Shown here one piece after another: positions 53,101 to 64,000 of a DNA stretch of 64,000 nucleotides. Source of the stretch: Ornithodoros turicata (lineage: Eukaryota > Arthropoda > Arachnida > Ixodida > Argasidae); assembly GCF_037126465.1 (NCBI RefSeq), contig NC_088204.1:71609807-71673806 (forward strand), read 5' to 3'. The notes under the pieces were generated by a model. That model was not told the origin of the DNA. It made no database searches and saw only the letters and a program-made list of their open reading frames with translations. The stretch's first letter is position 1, and each line of letters starts with the position of its first letter. A program made the position numbers and the translations under genes.

Positions 53101-54729
53101 CAACCCGGATAAACGCTAACGTTACTGATAGCTGGTTGCTGATATCGGTGCAGCCTGATTTCCTTCGAACGCAGACGACCTCAGAACGAGGCACCGGTAG
53201 TTAGGGCTAGCAAGTGACACTCCCAAAGCTCCTTAGTCAGGAAATAAGTAAAGTTCATAGATTTATATTGTGCATGTAATCTAATTTGGAGAAATAGAAG
53301 TATCGGAACAGTATTTTTGATTTCCTCAGCCGATTAGCTTTTTCATACGTCCGTATGAGTGTGCAACAATGGACAATGAACCCGGCATTTTGTCTGCTAG
53401 AAAAGAAAAATAAAGGACGATAGATGTTATTAATTGAGCTGCGCCAGATGAAGCGACATAGCTACACGGTCCACGACGTGCTCCAAGCGAGCACTACCAG
53501 ATATTCTTTTTTTCTTACTTTTTTTTTCGTTGATGCACATTCATGAGTTCGCAAACGCGATTAGTGGTCTCGTGTACCCGAATCTCCAGTCGCCTTAGCT
53601 AATAATTTACTAATACTGATCTCATATTTTAAATAGTAGTAGTGCTATGGAAAGGTCAGAAATAGATGACAGGTCGACAACATGGCAATAATTTTAAGAA
53701 TTGCTCGCTCAGTTTTGCAAGCATTTAGCCAAGCCGAATCACCGTCTGGAAAGTACTTGTTCTTATAAAGTCATTATTTTTAAAGCAATCAGACAGTACA
53801 GTGCGGATTAATCAAGTTGATTAAGAATTTCCTTTTATCAACAGTCAGGCTGAATTTCTCCAGCAGTTATCAGCATTATCTGGCACCGTGCCAGTGGTGC
53901 CAGCAAGTTGCATTGCAGAACTGGTTGCAGGTTCCCAGCCTAACACAGCATGGACTCAAATAGAACCAGTTTGACAAATGCCCTTATCAGTTTACCTGCG
54001 TTTAATCTCTGATCAGGCAATCTAAGACATTTTGCAATCTAAAATATCAAGCTTTCCAACACTGCAGTGATATCACAACTATGCCAGCTGGTTCAATGTA
54101 GGCTGGTTTGTGTGAATTCTATTGCGAGAATATTTAATGATTGTTAATTTCTATCCAAAGGCAGTAAATGAAATGTCAGCTTGCTGAAGGAGCCAGATAG
54201 GCTTCGTTATAGCAATGGCTGGGGGAAGATACAAATAGCAGCGTCTGTTGCTTTGTAGTTGCATAGACGAAGTTTCAACAGCGATTTGCACAGGATTTCC
54301 ACTTCGGGGTCTTAACAAGGGAGTCTTAAAGTCAATAACAAGGGAGGGGGTGACAAAAGTATGACTTCTTTGGATTTTTTTCTGGCAGAGCAGAGGGCTA
54401 TCTAAGCTACGTATTTCCATAGGAGCACTTCAAATCTTGCTGCTGTCGCAAAAGTACACAACTTGACCCTGATACCACATGGATATCCTGAACAAAGTAC
54501 CCGAAAAATAACCTGCCGCTGCACACGCGAGTGTACGATAGTCAGAACATCGTAACAGTGAAAAAACGGCTAGGAAGCAAGCGAGCTGGTGAAGATGATG
54601 CATAATGATCGTGTTTGTGTCTGTCCTTTCGTGTTCCCTAGTCTCGGGGTTTTACATTATGCATCGTAACAGTATTTTGCATGGACAATCCTCAGCTAAG
54701 AACGTCAGAAACTCGCGTGTACTTACCTT

Positions 54730-54990
54730 AATGCAAGCGTTGCAGGAGGTAGCCTGAAGCAGCCCTGGGCGCCGCCATGTGCAATCGAAAGGAGGTTGCC
54801 AGATTGAGTGAGGAGGGTGGTGGAGCGTTGCCAGACGGTAGTTCGGCGGCGGGCTGCGTTTGGCGGGGCGGGGCGGATGGTTTGTTTTGGGGCGGTAGGT
54901 CGAAAATGGGGGGGTCTGGAGCCAGTGCCTTTTTTGAGCAGCGCGGATGCTAAACCCGGAGTACGTTCGAGGCCGCGGCATGGCCAAAAT
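54730..54990 (-). promoter_or_regulatory. CpG-rich patch with minus-strand splice donor
   Basis: GC-rich, CpG-dense DNA. On the minus strand a strong donor AAG|gtaagt sits at 54729-54724, preceded by CATGGCGGCGCCC. It could be the promoter and first exon of an unrecognised minus-strand gene. One frame reads MAAPRAASGYLLQRLH then stop; another stays open to the donor. I found no matching downstream exon. Confidence 0.3.
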
Positions 54991-56274
54991 TGGGTCGACT
55001 CCGTGTGCTCTCCCTCTTTCTGTCTATCTGACGCCCCCTTTTCGGAGCAGACGATGAGTTTGAAAGACGTAACGAGGCAGCGAGAAAATGTTTCCGAAAA
55101 AAGGCCATTATTTGCTCACCTTTTATGCCTCGCATAGCGGGCTCGCATGAACACTTATCTGAGATCGCTTTTTTTTTTTCTTTGTCGTATACGGGGAACT
55201 GTTTTCTGCGATAACCGATGGCTGATGACGCTATCATCCATGGGTTGTGTGGTGCCTTACTAGCGCTGCAAGTTTCGCATCGTATGCTTGGTCTGAATCG
55301 ATATCTTCAGTCCAGTTTCAGCATCCACATCCAGCCTTTATCGGAGGATAGTGTCATTGATAATGAAATCGATAAGGTCGGAAAGTGTGGTCACCCCGAA
55401 ACTGTTGTCCAGAAGTTTTGCCAGATAGACTATGAAAAAGAAAAAAAAAGTGACAGTACCTTATTTCATTTCCACCCAGCATCGAACAGTGTATTAGTGT
55501 CCGTGACGTCATACTCGTCTTTGTGGGCGTTACTTTAATTCTCTCAGGTTATAGTACACCACATCTCGCTGTCAGCAACACTACACTTCACTACACAGAC
55601 GCCGACGCGTTCGTGCACTGCGAGGATGACATTTCGCGTCATGCTTATCTTTGTTTTGAGGTCTGCCGGCTTGAATTTGTCTGGCTCGCAAGATATACAT
55701 GTTCAGCCGTACGAGTTAGGGGCACGTATTGCCGAGCCACGTGCATGTTTGGGTAAAATATCAAATTATAGTGGAGATAACATTTCCAGGATGTTTATGG
55801 AGTGAACCTGCCTCGCGATACTCGTCAGAGCTGTCGTCTGCTATGAATCGTCTGCTATGCTCGCCCGAGCTGTCGTATGCGTCTGGACAAATAAGGCATA
55901 GCGCCGGTTGTTTTTCTCCCACTGGGAGGTCTAGGTCGCTCTGGACGGCAAGGCCGTCGTTCGCATGGACGGCAGGGAGAGGTCGTACGTACATAACGTC
56001 CTTGCGAGGTTGCAGTTGCCTCCCGTTCAAGGGGGGGGGGGACCGATGTCAGCCGTTTGGTTTACAGCCCCCGTTGGAACTGAACTATATTCGTCCCAAT
56101 TTCCCCCTTCCTTTCTTTTTTTTCATTTCTTGCTTTTCTTGTGCCTACATTTATCTACTGTTTACGAGTCGTAGTCTGACAACCTACAGCAATGGGACCG
56201 CACTCACCAGCAGCGTCCCGTCTTCCGAATTGTTCCGAACATTGTTACTTCCACTGCGCATAAATTGTAGCCAC

Positions 56275-56406
56275 CACGGCAACATTGTCGGAGAGTTCCT
56301 TATAGATCAGCGTGGTGCAACAAATACGGGGTCGGGATTTCACGGCAACGTTGTCGGAGAGTTCCTTATAGATTAGCGGGGTGCAATAAATAAGGCTGGG
56401 GGGGAT
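56275..56406 (+). repeat. 66-bp tandem duplication
   Basis: cacggcaac(a/g)ttgtcggagag, ttccttatagat(c/t)agcg and ggtgcaa(c/t)aaata occur twice, starting at 56275 and 56341. Confidence 0.85.
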
Positions 56407-58552
56407 TTCCTTCCCGACGGGTGAGTCACCGTCCCGAGTTGTGTCATCGCCCGTTCCGATGGCGGGATGGGGGGGGGGGGGGGGGGGGGGAGTGGCGCAT
56501 TGATGGACCGGCTGGGTACCCATTGACAGTTGGCCCTCTCATTCGCAATAGGTGTGATTCATATCGTAGGATTGAGAGTTCCAGATAACGTTGTTTCCTT
56601 ATCGCGCTTAATTTTATATTGTGGTGTTGGCCAGCACTAATTAAGTGCAATTGTGATCGGCAGCTCTTGAAATTTCGCAGGCGGGGAACCTGCACCTGAA
56701 GTCAAGCTCGGTGATAAAAAAAAAACAAAAAAACTTCGTCAGAAGCCACGGCTATCACGCTATATGAATCACACCTATCATGCGAGGTACATTGGCAGTC
56801 AATAAGCTTGCCCGTCATAATCTTTTGCCTGTTTGAAGTGCTTGGGAAACATTTGTGGAATTCGAAGCGCGCTTATCGTTTTGGCGTTGCGTATTGGGAA
56901 TATTGTTTTCAACACCTCTTAGGAATCATGAAGTGTTACGGCACTGTACACAAGGTGAACCACATCTTTGATAGCAGCACAGGAGAACTTTGCGTGTCGC
57001 TGCCAGAGCGATTGCGATGATTATTACTGTAGCGGTAGTGTTATTTCATATCCTGTAAGATACCTGTAGAGTGACGGCAAACGATGCCCCATTTCCTTAT
57101 CGCACGTTTCAGTGTTGGACGTCAAGATGGATTGTCTGCTTATTGCGCGAGTGCCTCATTGACAGCGCGTTGCAGTGGCGTATCGTGGCATTTTCACGGC
57201 ACGTTTGTAATTGTATATTGGTACAATGATTGGAAGTGCCAGTATACCTGTCGATTTTTCGGAGACCGAGCGCACGGAATTAGCTATTAATAAAACGAAG
57301 CAACGTCATCAGATCGTAGGACCTGGGTATATTTGAGACTGAAGATTTACCAAGCTTCGATAAGGTGTATACAGTTGTCTCATGCAACCACAAATTATCA
57401 ATTAAACGCTTCGATAAAGGAACGAAGCTCGTTTCAAGGCCCACTTGCTGGCTTCACACTCATTGAGTACACTTTGTATATTAAAATATATATGCTTCAA
57501 AACTACAGTGCAGTATATACTCCGAACCTGGTTCCCCCTCACACTACTATAGCGAGATAAAGAAGAGTGTGCGGATGAAAATGGCCCTGACTATTTCTGT
57601 CCACCGATCTATTGTGGCCATTGTGAGGGGGCGTTGTCCCGGGATGGGTGATGTCAATAGAGTCAGGTCTAAATGAAAGTGCTCTTGCCATCTCGCGAGG
57701 AGATACCGGCTGACACACCACGCTTGTGAGGAGACTGCCGCTCTCAGAGTAACTCAATCTTGCCATTTTAGTAAATGGTATTATCACTAAGTACTTCAAT
57801 TACTCCAGAGAACAGTTATTGCCACTGCAAGGAGTTTACTGAATCGGAAACTCTACACGAAAAACGATACGATAAAAACTAATAAAGACAAGACGATAGA
57901 ATTGCTGTCAAATCAGACAATCGGCTACCTCAGAGGAATTAGGAATCTTAGTTACGAACACAACCTGGTGTACTGAAACTCCGCATCAATTGCGAAGTGC
58001 ACGGCCGGTTCCGAGCATATTTCGTAGCGTTGATCGCATCCACGGCCATTAAACGGCGTTTTTCTCGCCAAAATTTCAGGCTACGAAAGCAATTTTCGTG
58101 AAAGAAAACGTAACCTGTACGGATTCGTTTTGTGGGCGAAGCGGTGGAACGGAGCATGTCCAAATAAATAAGAACCTGCGAACCCGACTATCAAGGTGAC
58201 CGGAACTCTCGACGCGGTAGATCGAGATAAATGTTACCAAGCGTTGTTGTCACAGAAGTACGCGGTCAATGTGAATACGCTGAATATACCGAAGCGGCCT
58301 TATAGCGAACACGTGTACAAGTCCCATCGTCCGCGTGCTCTACCATCTTCTATGCAGAGAAGCGAGCGACAGTCCACCGCTTGTATCCACTCCAAACTGG
58401 GACATGAACCGCCGGTGCCCCGTGGCCCGGCATGCACTCTAAAATTAAACGGGGCTTGCCTTCCCCCCGATGTCCATGTTGGGCCCTAGGCCCGCGCCCG
58501 TTGGTTGCGAGGGGGAGACACCCCCCTTGCCGCTTTGCGCGGAGAGAGGCTG

Positions 58553-58620
58553 CCGTATTTGGCGCTGGCGCTGCGCCTCTGACGTCAGTTCCGTGTCACG
58601 TGGGCCCGGCCGCATAAAAG
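58553..58620 (+). promoter_or_regulatory. Actin promoter: CArG-like, CRE, E-box and TATA
   Basis: In order: CCGTATTTGG (58553-58562, one base off the SRF CArG consensus), TGACGTCA (58580-58587), CACGTG (58597-58602) and CATAAAAG (58613-58620) as TATA box. Transcription would start near 58645. CArG control of actin genes is established in animals; its use here is inferred. Confidence 0.75.
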
Positions 58621-58644
58621 CTAGTTGCCCCGCTCTGCAAGGCC

Positions 58645-58701
58645 ACTCCGGTCTTTGGCTGCTTGCACTTGTTCTTTGACGGGGACATCCATACACACTC
58701 G
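58645..58701 (+). other. Actin noncoding first exon
   Basis: Runs from the inferred start downstream of the TATA box to the donor actcg|gtacgt at 58701/58702. The acceptor ctctgcag at 59805-59812 then opens exon 2. The start coordinate is approximate. Confidence 0.6.
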
Positions 58702-58833
58702 GTACGTTCCGCCGACGACTTCTGCTAGAGCGTGCTGGATTTTATTGGCTTGAGGATTACGAGTTGGCTGTAGCCGTAAGTAGGGGTGGTGATGGTCAGG
58801 TGGGGGGTGGTTGAGGCTAGTTAGGGGGGGAGG

Positions 58834-59080
58834 CAAATTGTGTAGTGGGTGGGAGGTGGGTTATGTAATCTCTGTAGTGGGTCAGTGGTAGGGTCGAGAG
58901 GGGAGGTGAGCAACCTAGAGTGCTAGTTGGGGGGGGTGGCTAACTGCTGGGGGAGACAAATTGTGTAGTGAATGGGAGGTGGGATATTTAATCTGTAGTG
59001 GGTCAGCGGTAGGGTCTATGGGGGAGGTAAGCTGCCTAGAGTGTTACTTTGCTGGAGGTGGGGGGCGGGGCAGTGTGTAG
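58834..59080 (+). repeat. G-rich 123-bp tandem duplication in actin intron 1
   Basis: caaattgtgtagtg, gtgggtcag(t/c)ggtagggtc and gcctagagtg recur 123 bp apart (58834 and 58957). The region has many GGG runs on the plus strand and could form G-quadruplexes. Confidence 0.75.
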
Positions 59081-59815
59081 CTTGTCAGAGTAGGGTGTTC
59101 ACTTCAGAAAGGTAGCTTGACAAGTGCAAGTCTACGTGATTGCTTTAAGGGGCGCGGTACGTTTAGGAGGGATAGCTTAGTGGAGCATCTAGCGCCTTAT
59201 CCCAGAGCATCGACGGATCAGCCCACGTGTAGTCCGGGATAGCTCGCAGCCACATTTTGTATTGTGAGGCGAAAGGATAGCTAGTGTTCAGCCGCTTCGC
59301 AGCTTATTACGAGCACGACGACTAATTGTAATCTTGCCAGATTAGAGCTGTAATTGAAGGACAGGACTGTTAGGGACGACCTCCTAAGCGCTATCGCGAG
59401 CTACGTGGGGAGAGGCAGTTCTGGCACCGCTTTGGAGTTATCAGTCTGCGTTATTGGCGGCGATATCGAGCTGCTCTCAAAATTTTCTCAATACCCGTAC
59501 AAGGTACCGCACTGGTGTTATCAGACACCGATAATGCGCTGAGTAGTCCGGTGCAAGAATTGCCTGCGATGATAGGCGCGGTAAGGCTAAGACCGACTAT
59601 GTCCGGATGTATCGTAACATTATATTTCGGCAGATTCGAATTATGCGCAGCATTGTTTCAGCCATTCGTAACTTGAGCGCTCCCGTGAAAAGAATGGTTC
59701 GCCCATCGTTCCATTGGTATCGCGTAGCGTGTCGTTCGGGAAGCTTTATACCGTAACGTTGTACCGTTGGCCGTTTGAATGACCGCGTGTTGGACATGTT
59801 TTGTCTCTGCAGTGA

Positions 59816-61570
<1,755 letters not shown>

Positions 61571-61876
61571 GCAGCCAGCAAACCACTACCATCAAAGAAC
61601 AGCAGCGAGAAAGAAAGAACTTTTACCTCGTCGATTTTTTTTTATTCGTGTTTCGATTTGTTCGGACCTTCCCCGACGGTTTCCCGACTAGCCAGCCGGC
61701 CGCTGCCAGTGTTTAGGGCCCTCTGTAAACTGCTCCTACGCCTACTAACGCTGTATAGCTGTGTGATGTTCTCTGGTCTTCCGGTAAGATCGGTGTCTCG
61801 GATGTCTCCAGAGCGGGAAACGGGGGGAAGCTAAATTAAAGAAATTCTCCAGTTCCTTTTTCTCTTCATTGGTTGG

Positions 61877-61882
61877 AATAAA
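61877..61882 (+). terminator. Polyadenylation signal AATAAA (actin)
   Basis: First AATAAA after the stop, 307 bp downstream, giving a 3' UTR of ordinary length for actin. Confidence 0.75.
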
Positions 61883-62509
61883 AATCGTTTTTACAGTATT
61901 ACATTTCTGGTGTCTGTTGTACCCTTGCATTCTGGTGGGCGCGCTCCGGCACTACGTTGGGTCTGAACGGGTCGGCTTTGCTCAAGAGCCACGTACTTCC
62001 CTAGAAGGCGCGCCTCTATTTGATCTCTCTACTGAGGTTCCTCGCCCCCCTAGAGTCACTTGCACAGCTTTGGTGCTGTCTGACTTTCGTCTGCTTTCGC
62101 AGCATGAGGTGACGTTACCTTCTAGCTCTTCCAGAAATAGCATTTTGCATAGCCCTGGCACGACCTGTTGTTCTATAGCGGCACAGCGTACAAAGAACTA
62201 CGCTGTGGTAACGTGTGCCATAGCAGAAGGTGGTCCCCTCTACGCTTGGCACTCATCTCCAGTATGCGACCATAAGCGACGCTTACGTCAGTGTATTTCT
62301 TGCCATAGGAAGACTGATGACGTCGCATCGCATGTCCAGCCCCCTTTGGAGTCTGGCCAAGTAGGCGATTGGCCAACATCAGGTAGGATTGCTCCTTTCC
62401 GGTATCTGCACGCGAACTTCTTTGAGGTCCATCACTCTTCATCTTTTATGCAGACAATACTCGTAAACTCATTTTAATTTCTCCGTCATTTTTAAATAAC
62501 CAGTAAAGG
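61883..62509. other. Spacer between actin and the minus-strand exon
   Basis: A 202-residue plus-strand frame covers much of this stretch but has no recognisable domain, and its codon use is unlike the actin gene. I see no supported gene. Confidence 0.4.
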
Positions 62510-62828
62510 TTAGAAGAATAAAATTATCAGAAAGATCACCCGGACTGCTTCTAATGCACGATCAAATTTTTTTGGGTCGGCTTCAGCCCTTTGTACAGCC
62601 ACAAGTTCTAAATACGCCACGCTGGACATGAATGACTTGAGAGAATTTTTGATCATGCGAGACACCACGTGGTTGGATTTGTTAGCATGGGGTGGGCCAC
62701 TTCCAGATTTCCCAGATGGGTTCTTCCTTGGGCTTTCCTTAGGCATTAAGAGAGGGGGCGGGGAGGCAATGTCTGCATAGTAACCAATGAAGTCGTCCCA
62801 GAACGCACGAGCAACCATGTAGTACTGT
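62510..62828 (-). CDS. Predicted exon of an unidentified gene
   Basis: Acceptor tttttctggttacag precedes 62828. The frame reads YYMVARAFWDDFIGYYADIA, then a Pro/Ser/Lys-rich stretch with MPKESPRKNPSGKSG, then MIKNSLKSFMSSVAYLELVA and DPKKFDRALEAVR. A possible donor gtgatc lies after the VR codons (about 62540); without it the frame stops at 62510 after a hydrophobic end. The mix of a conserved-looking aromatic helix, a linker and an amphipathic helical end looks like real protein, but I do not recognise the family. Upstream exons may lie within or beyond the window. Confidence 0.5.
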
Positions 62829-63414
62829 AACCAGAAAAATATTCGGGAGGGTTCTACGGGAACTCCACATGGGGGAGGTGATTTTACCCTCTCTCAAATG
62901 CACTGCCAAAGATACCATTTCGGGAGTGTGAACGCCTGAAACCTCCTCCCCCCATCCGGCTGTGCCACTGACGCCGTCGTCGCGGCACGGCGGCAGGTCG
63001 CTCGGCAATAAAACGCAGCCACCGATCCGAATTTCCCGCGCATGCTATTATGTACACTCCTGGCGCCACAGCCCGGCGAGAAATCGAACTAAAATCACAG
63101 CTGTCAGCTGTACCGGCTGTACCAGAACGTCATGCGAGCTAGCATGTAGTGCAATACAAACGTTTTTATTTCTAGCAGGAAGAAATCTTGATGAGTAATA
63201 AATTGTGTGTTGAACTTAAATTCCGGACTCAGAAACAAGCATGCGTCCTATTTATGATATTTATTCTAAAACTCGTTTATGCAACCGTATGCAATCATGG
63301 CGTGGTAATACAAACATTTTGGATAGGGCCAACGTCTATTTGGCGGGTGTTCTGTGGCGTTCGACTTTCGACTGGCTGTCGTAGTTTCAGCAGGTTCCAC
63401 AGGAGTTGCGTGTA
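62829..63414. other. Spacer containing the NUDCD3 promoter
   Basis: Must contain the 5' end of NUDCD3, which starts at 63415. No TATA box is evident. Several CpG-containing words lie at 62960-63090. Confidence 0.35.
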
Positions 63415-63524
63415 ATGGATCGTAATAACCGCGGGATCTACGATAATGCATTGCTTGGAATCCTATCAAATGAAGGGCAGATCTTGCCCTTCCTCGACGT
63501 CTTCTTTGACTTTTTGTACAGGAG
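63415..63524 (+). CDS. NUDCD3: NUDCD3 exon 1 (coding part)
   Basis: ATG at 63415, 36 codons plus two bases, donor gtagga. No better upstream ATG in frame was seen. Confidence 0.9.
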
Positions 63525-63948
63525 GTAGGATTGTGCTTGATAGTAATTTTTACGGAGCTCTCTTCTCATCACCGAGCAATACTTTGCAGAACCTTCAGTC
63601 ATTACACGAGTAGTAGCTGTTATTTTCACTGTTGTGTCAAGAGCTACAACTACAGTAGTACATTGTACATTGTACTACATTGTCGCGACTACAGGACGGA
63701 CTTCTTTCGGATTAAAACTGACACATCGCAGAAGATGGGATTCCCTCCTGGCGTAGCGAAAAAGTTCGTTCAACTAGTAAGTCATGAGTTCTTTCTATGT
63801 TAGTGGTTGTGCTGCGGAATCCCCAGTGCCTAGAACCAGCTGGACCCGGACTGTAAGCCTCCGTATTTCTACGCAAAATAGGCCTTTCAGAAGTACTACA
63901 ACCTCACAAATGAGAAGCTAAAAAGGGAAGCAGCGCTTGCACAAGAAG
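63415..63948 (+). CDS. NUDCD3: NUDCD3-like protein, N-terminal exons (runs off window)
   Basis: NUDCD3 is a cytoplasmic NudC-family co-chaperone working with HSP90 to stabilise dynein intermediate chain. Three exons, 63415-63524, 63695-63776 and 63891-63948, join in phase. The protein starts MDRNNRGIYDNALLGILSNE, then ILPFLDVFFDFLYRRTDFFR, KMGFPPGVAKKFVQL and KYYNLTNEKLKREAALAQE. Human NUDCD3 reads LYDQALLGILQH...FLYRKTDFYR...RMGFPPGAAQ at the same places. This is the NudC N-terminal domain, followed by the start of the charged coiled-coil linker. The CS domain is expected beyond 64000. Confidence 0.92.
63695..63776 (+). CDS. NUDCD3: NUDCD3 exon 2
   Basis: Acceptor gactacag. It encodes TDFFRIKTDTSQKMGFPPGV and AKKFVQL, with a gtaagt donor in phase 0. 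Confidence 0.92.
63891..63948 (+). CDS. NUDCD3: NUDCD3 exon 3
   Basis: Acceptor ctttcag. It encodes KYYNLTNEKLKREAALAQE plus one base, with a gtaagt donor. It is a charged helix, as in the family. Confidence 0.88.
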
Positions 63949-64000
63949 GTAAGTTTGCAACTCAACGATACTTTTCTTTCCCGCGCCCAACCAAAACTTG

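Larger units (their letters stand above)
49357..58550. other. Gene-poor region upstream of actin
   Basis: No gene is supported over 9 kb. Notable patches: agtacttt words at 50040-50142; a GC-richer patch at 52440-53100 with a donor-like gccgtaagt near 52830; a CpG-rich patch at 54730-55000; a 66-bp tandem duplication at 56275-56406; a poly-G run near 56469-56490. The remaining open frames are short and show no family features. Confidence 0.45.

Noticed and set aside
52760..53103. Overlapping frames of about 100 residues on both strands in a GC-richer patch
   Set aside because: Neither strand shows a family motif or paired splice sites; the gccgtaagt near 52830 alone does not define a gene.
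55729..56376. 215-residue plus-strand open frame
   Set aside because: It crosses a poly-G run and a 66-bp tandem duplication, with no domain and no splice-compatible neighbours.
61869..62477. 202-residue plus-strand open frame after actin
   Set aside because: Starts beside the actin poly(A) signal and has no recognisable domain; length alone is not enough in this composition.

Overview
This is a eukaryotic nuclear window. Every recognisable gene is split by GT-AG introns, there is one likely GC-AG intron, and the space between exons is filled with short transposon-derived repeats. The genes read as arthropod. The density of foldback elements, tRNA-derived SINE copies and poly-C/poly-G repeats suggests a chelicerate, most likely a tick; that placement is inference. 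Four genes are identified. (1) ARPC1, the WD40 subunit of the Arp2/3 complex, lies on the minus strand at 793-8572 in seven coding exons (399 codons). (2) A TMEM104-like multi-pass membrane protein lies on the plus strand at 14807-33302 in eleven exons (536 aa). (3) A complete cytoplasmic-type actin (376 aa) lies on the plus strand at 59822-61570, with a TATA-containing promoter and a noncoding first exon. (4) The first three coding exons of a NUDCD3-like dynein/HSP90 co-chaperone lie on the plus strand from 63415 and run off the window. A fifth, unidentified minus-strand exon is predicted at about 62510-62828.

Layout: 1-8572 is ARPC1 with repeat-filled introns, including a 108-bp tRNA-like element bounded by 15-bp inverted repeats, a 677-bp TIR element, a 500-bp foldback element and two TIR MITEs side by side. 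8573-14806 is intergenic and holds the most unusual object in the window. 14807-33302 is TMEM104 (introns up to 6.4 kb) followed by a probable 2.7-kb 3' UTR. 36016-58550 is about 22 kb with no gene I can support. It is made of nested DNA-transposon derivatives and SINE copies, several with intact target-site duplications. 58553-61882 is actin. 61883-64000 holds the unidentified minus-strand exon and the start of NUDCD3.

The standout is 9178-9929. A 233-bp unit is present as a head-to-tail series of about two and a half copies, preceded by an inverted copy forming a palindrome with 166-bp arms. Each copy carries a complete hammerhead ribozyme core: CTGATGA, a 4-bp stem II, GAAA, a very short palindromic stem III, a GTC cleavage site and a 6-bp stem I that extends past an internal loop. 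This is the architecture described for metazoan retrozymes and for the ribozymes of Penelope-like elements. It predicts self-cleavage of a transcript into 233-nt monomers.

Actin and ARPC1 both belong to the actin cytoskeleton and NUDCD3 to dynein-based transport, but nothing in the sequence suggests they are co-regulated. They are separate transcription units on both strands.
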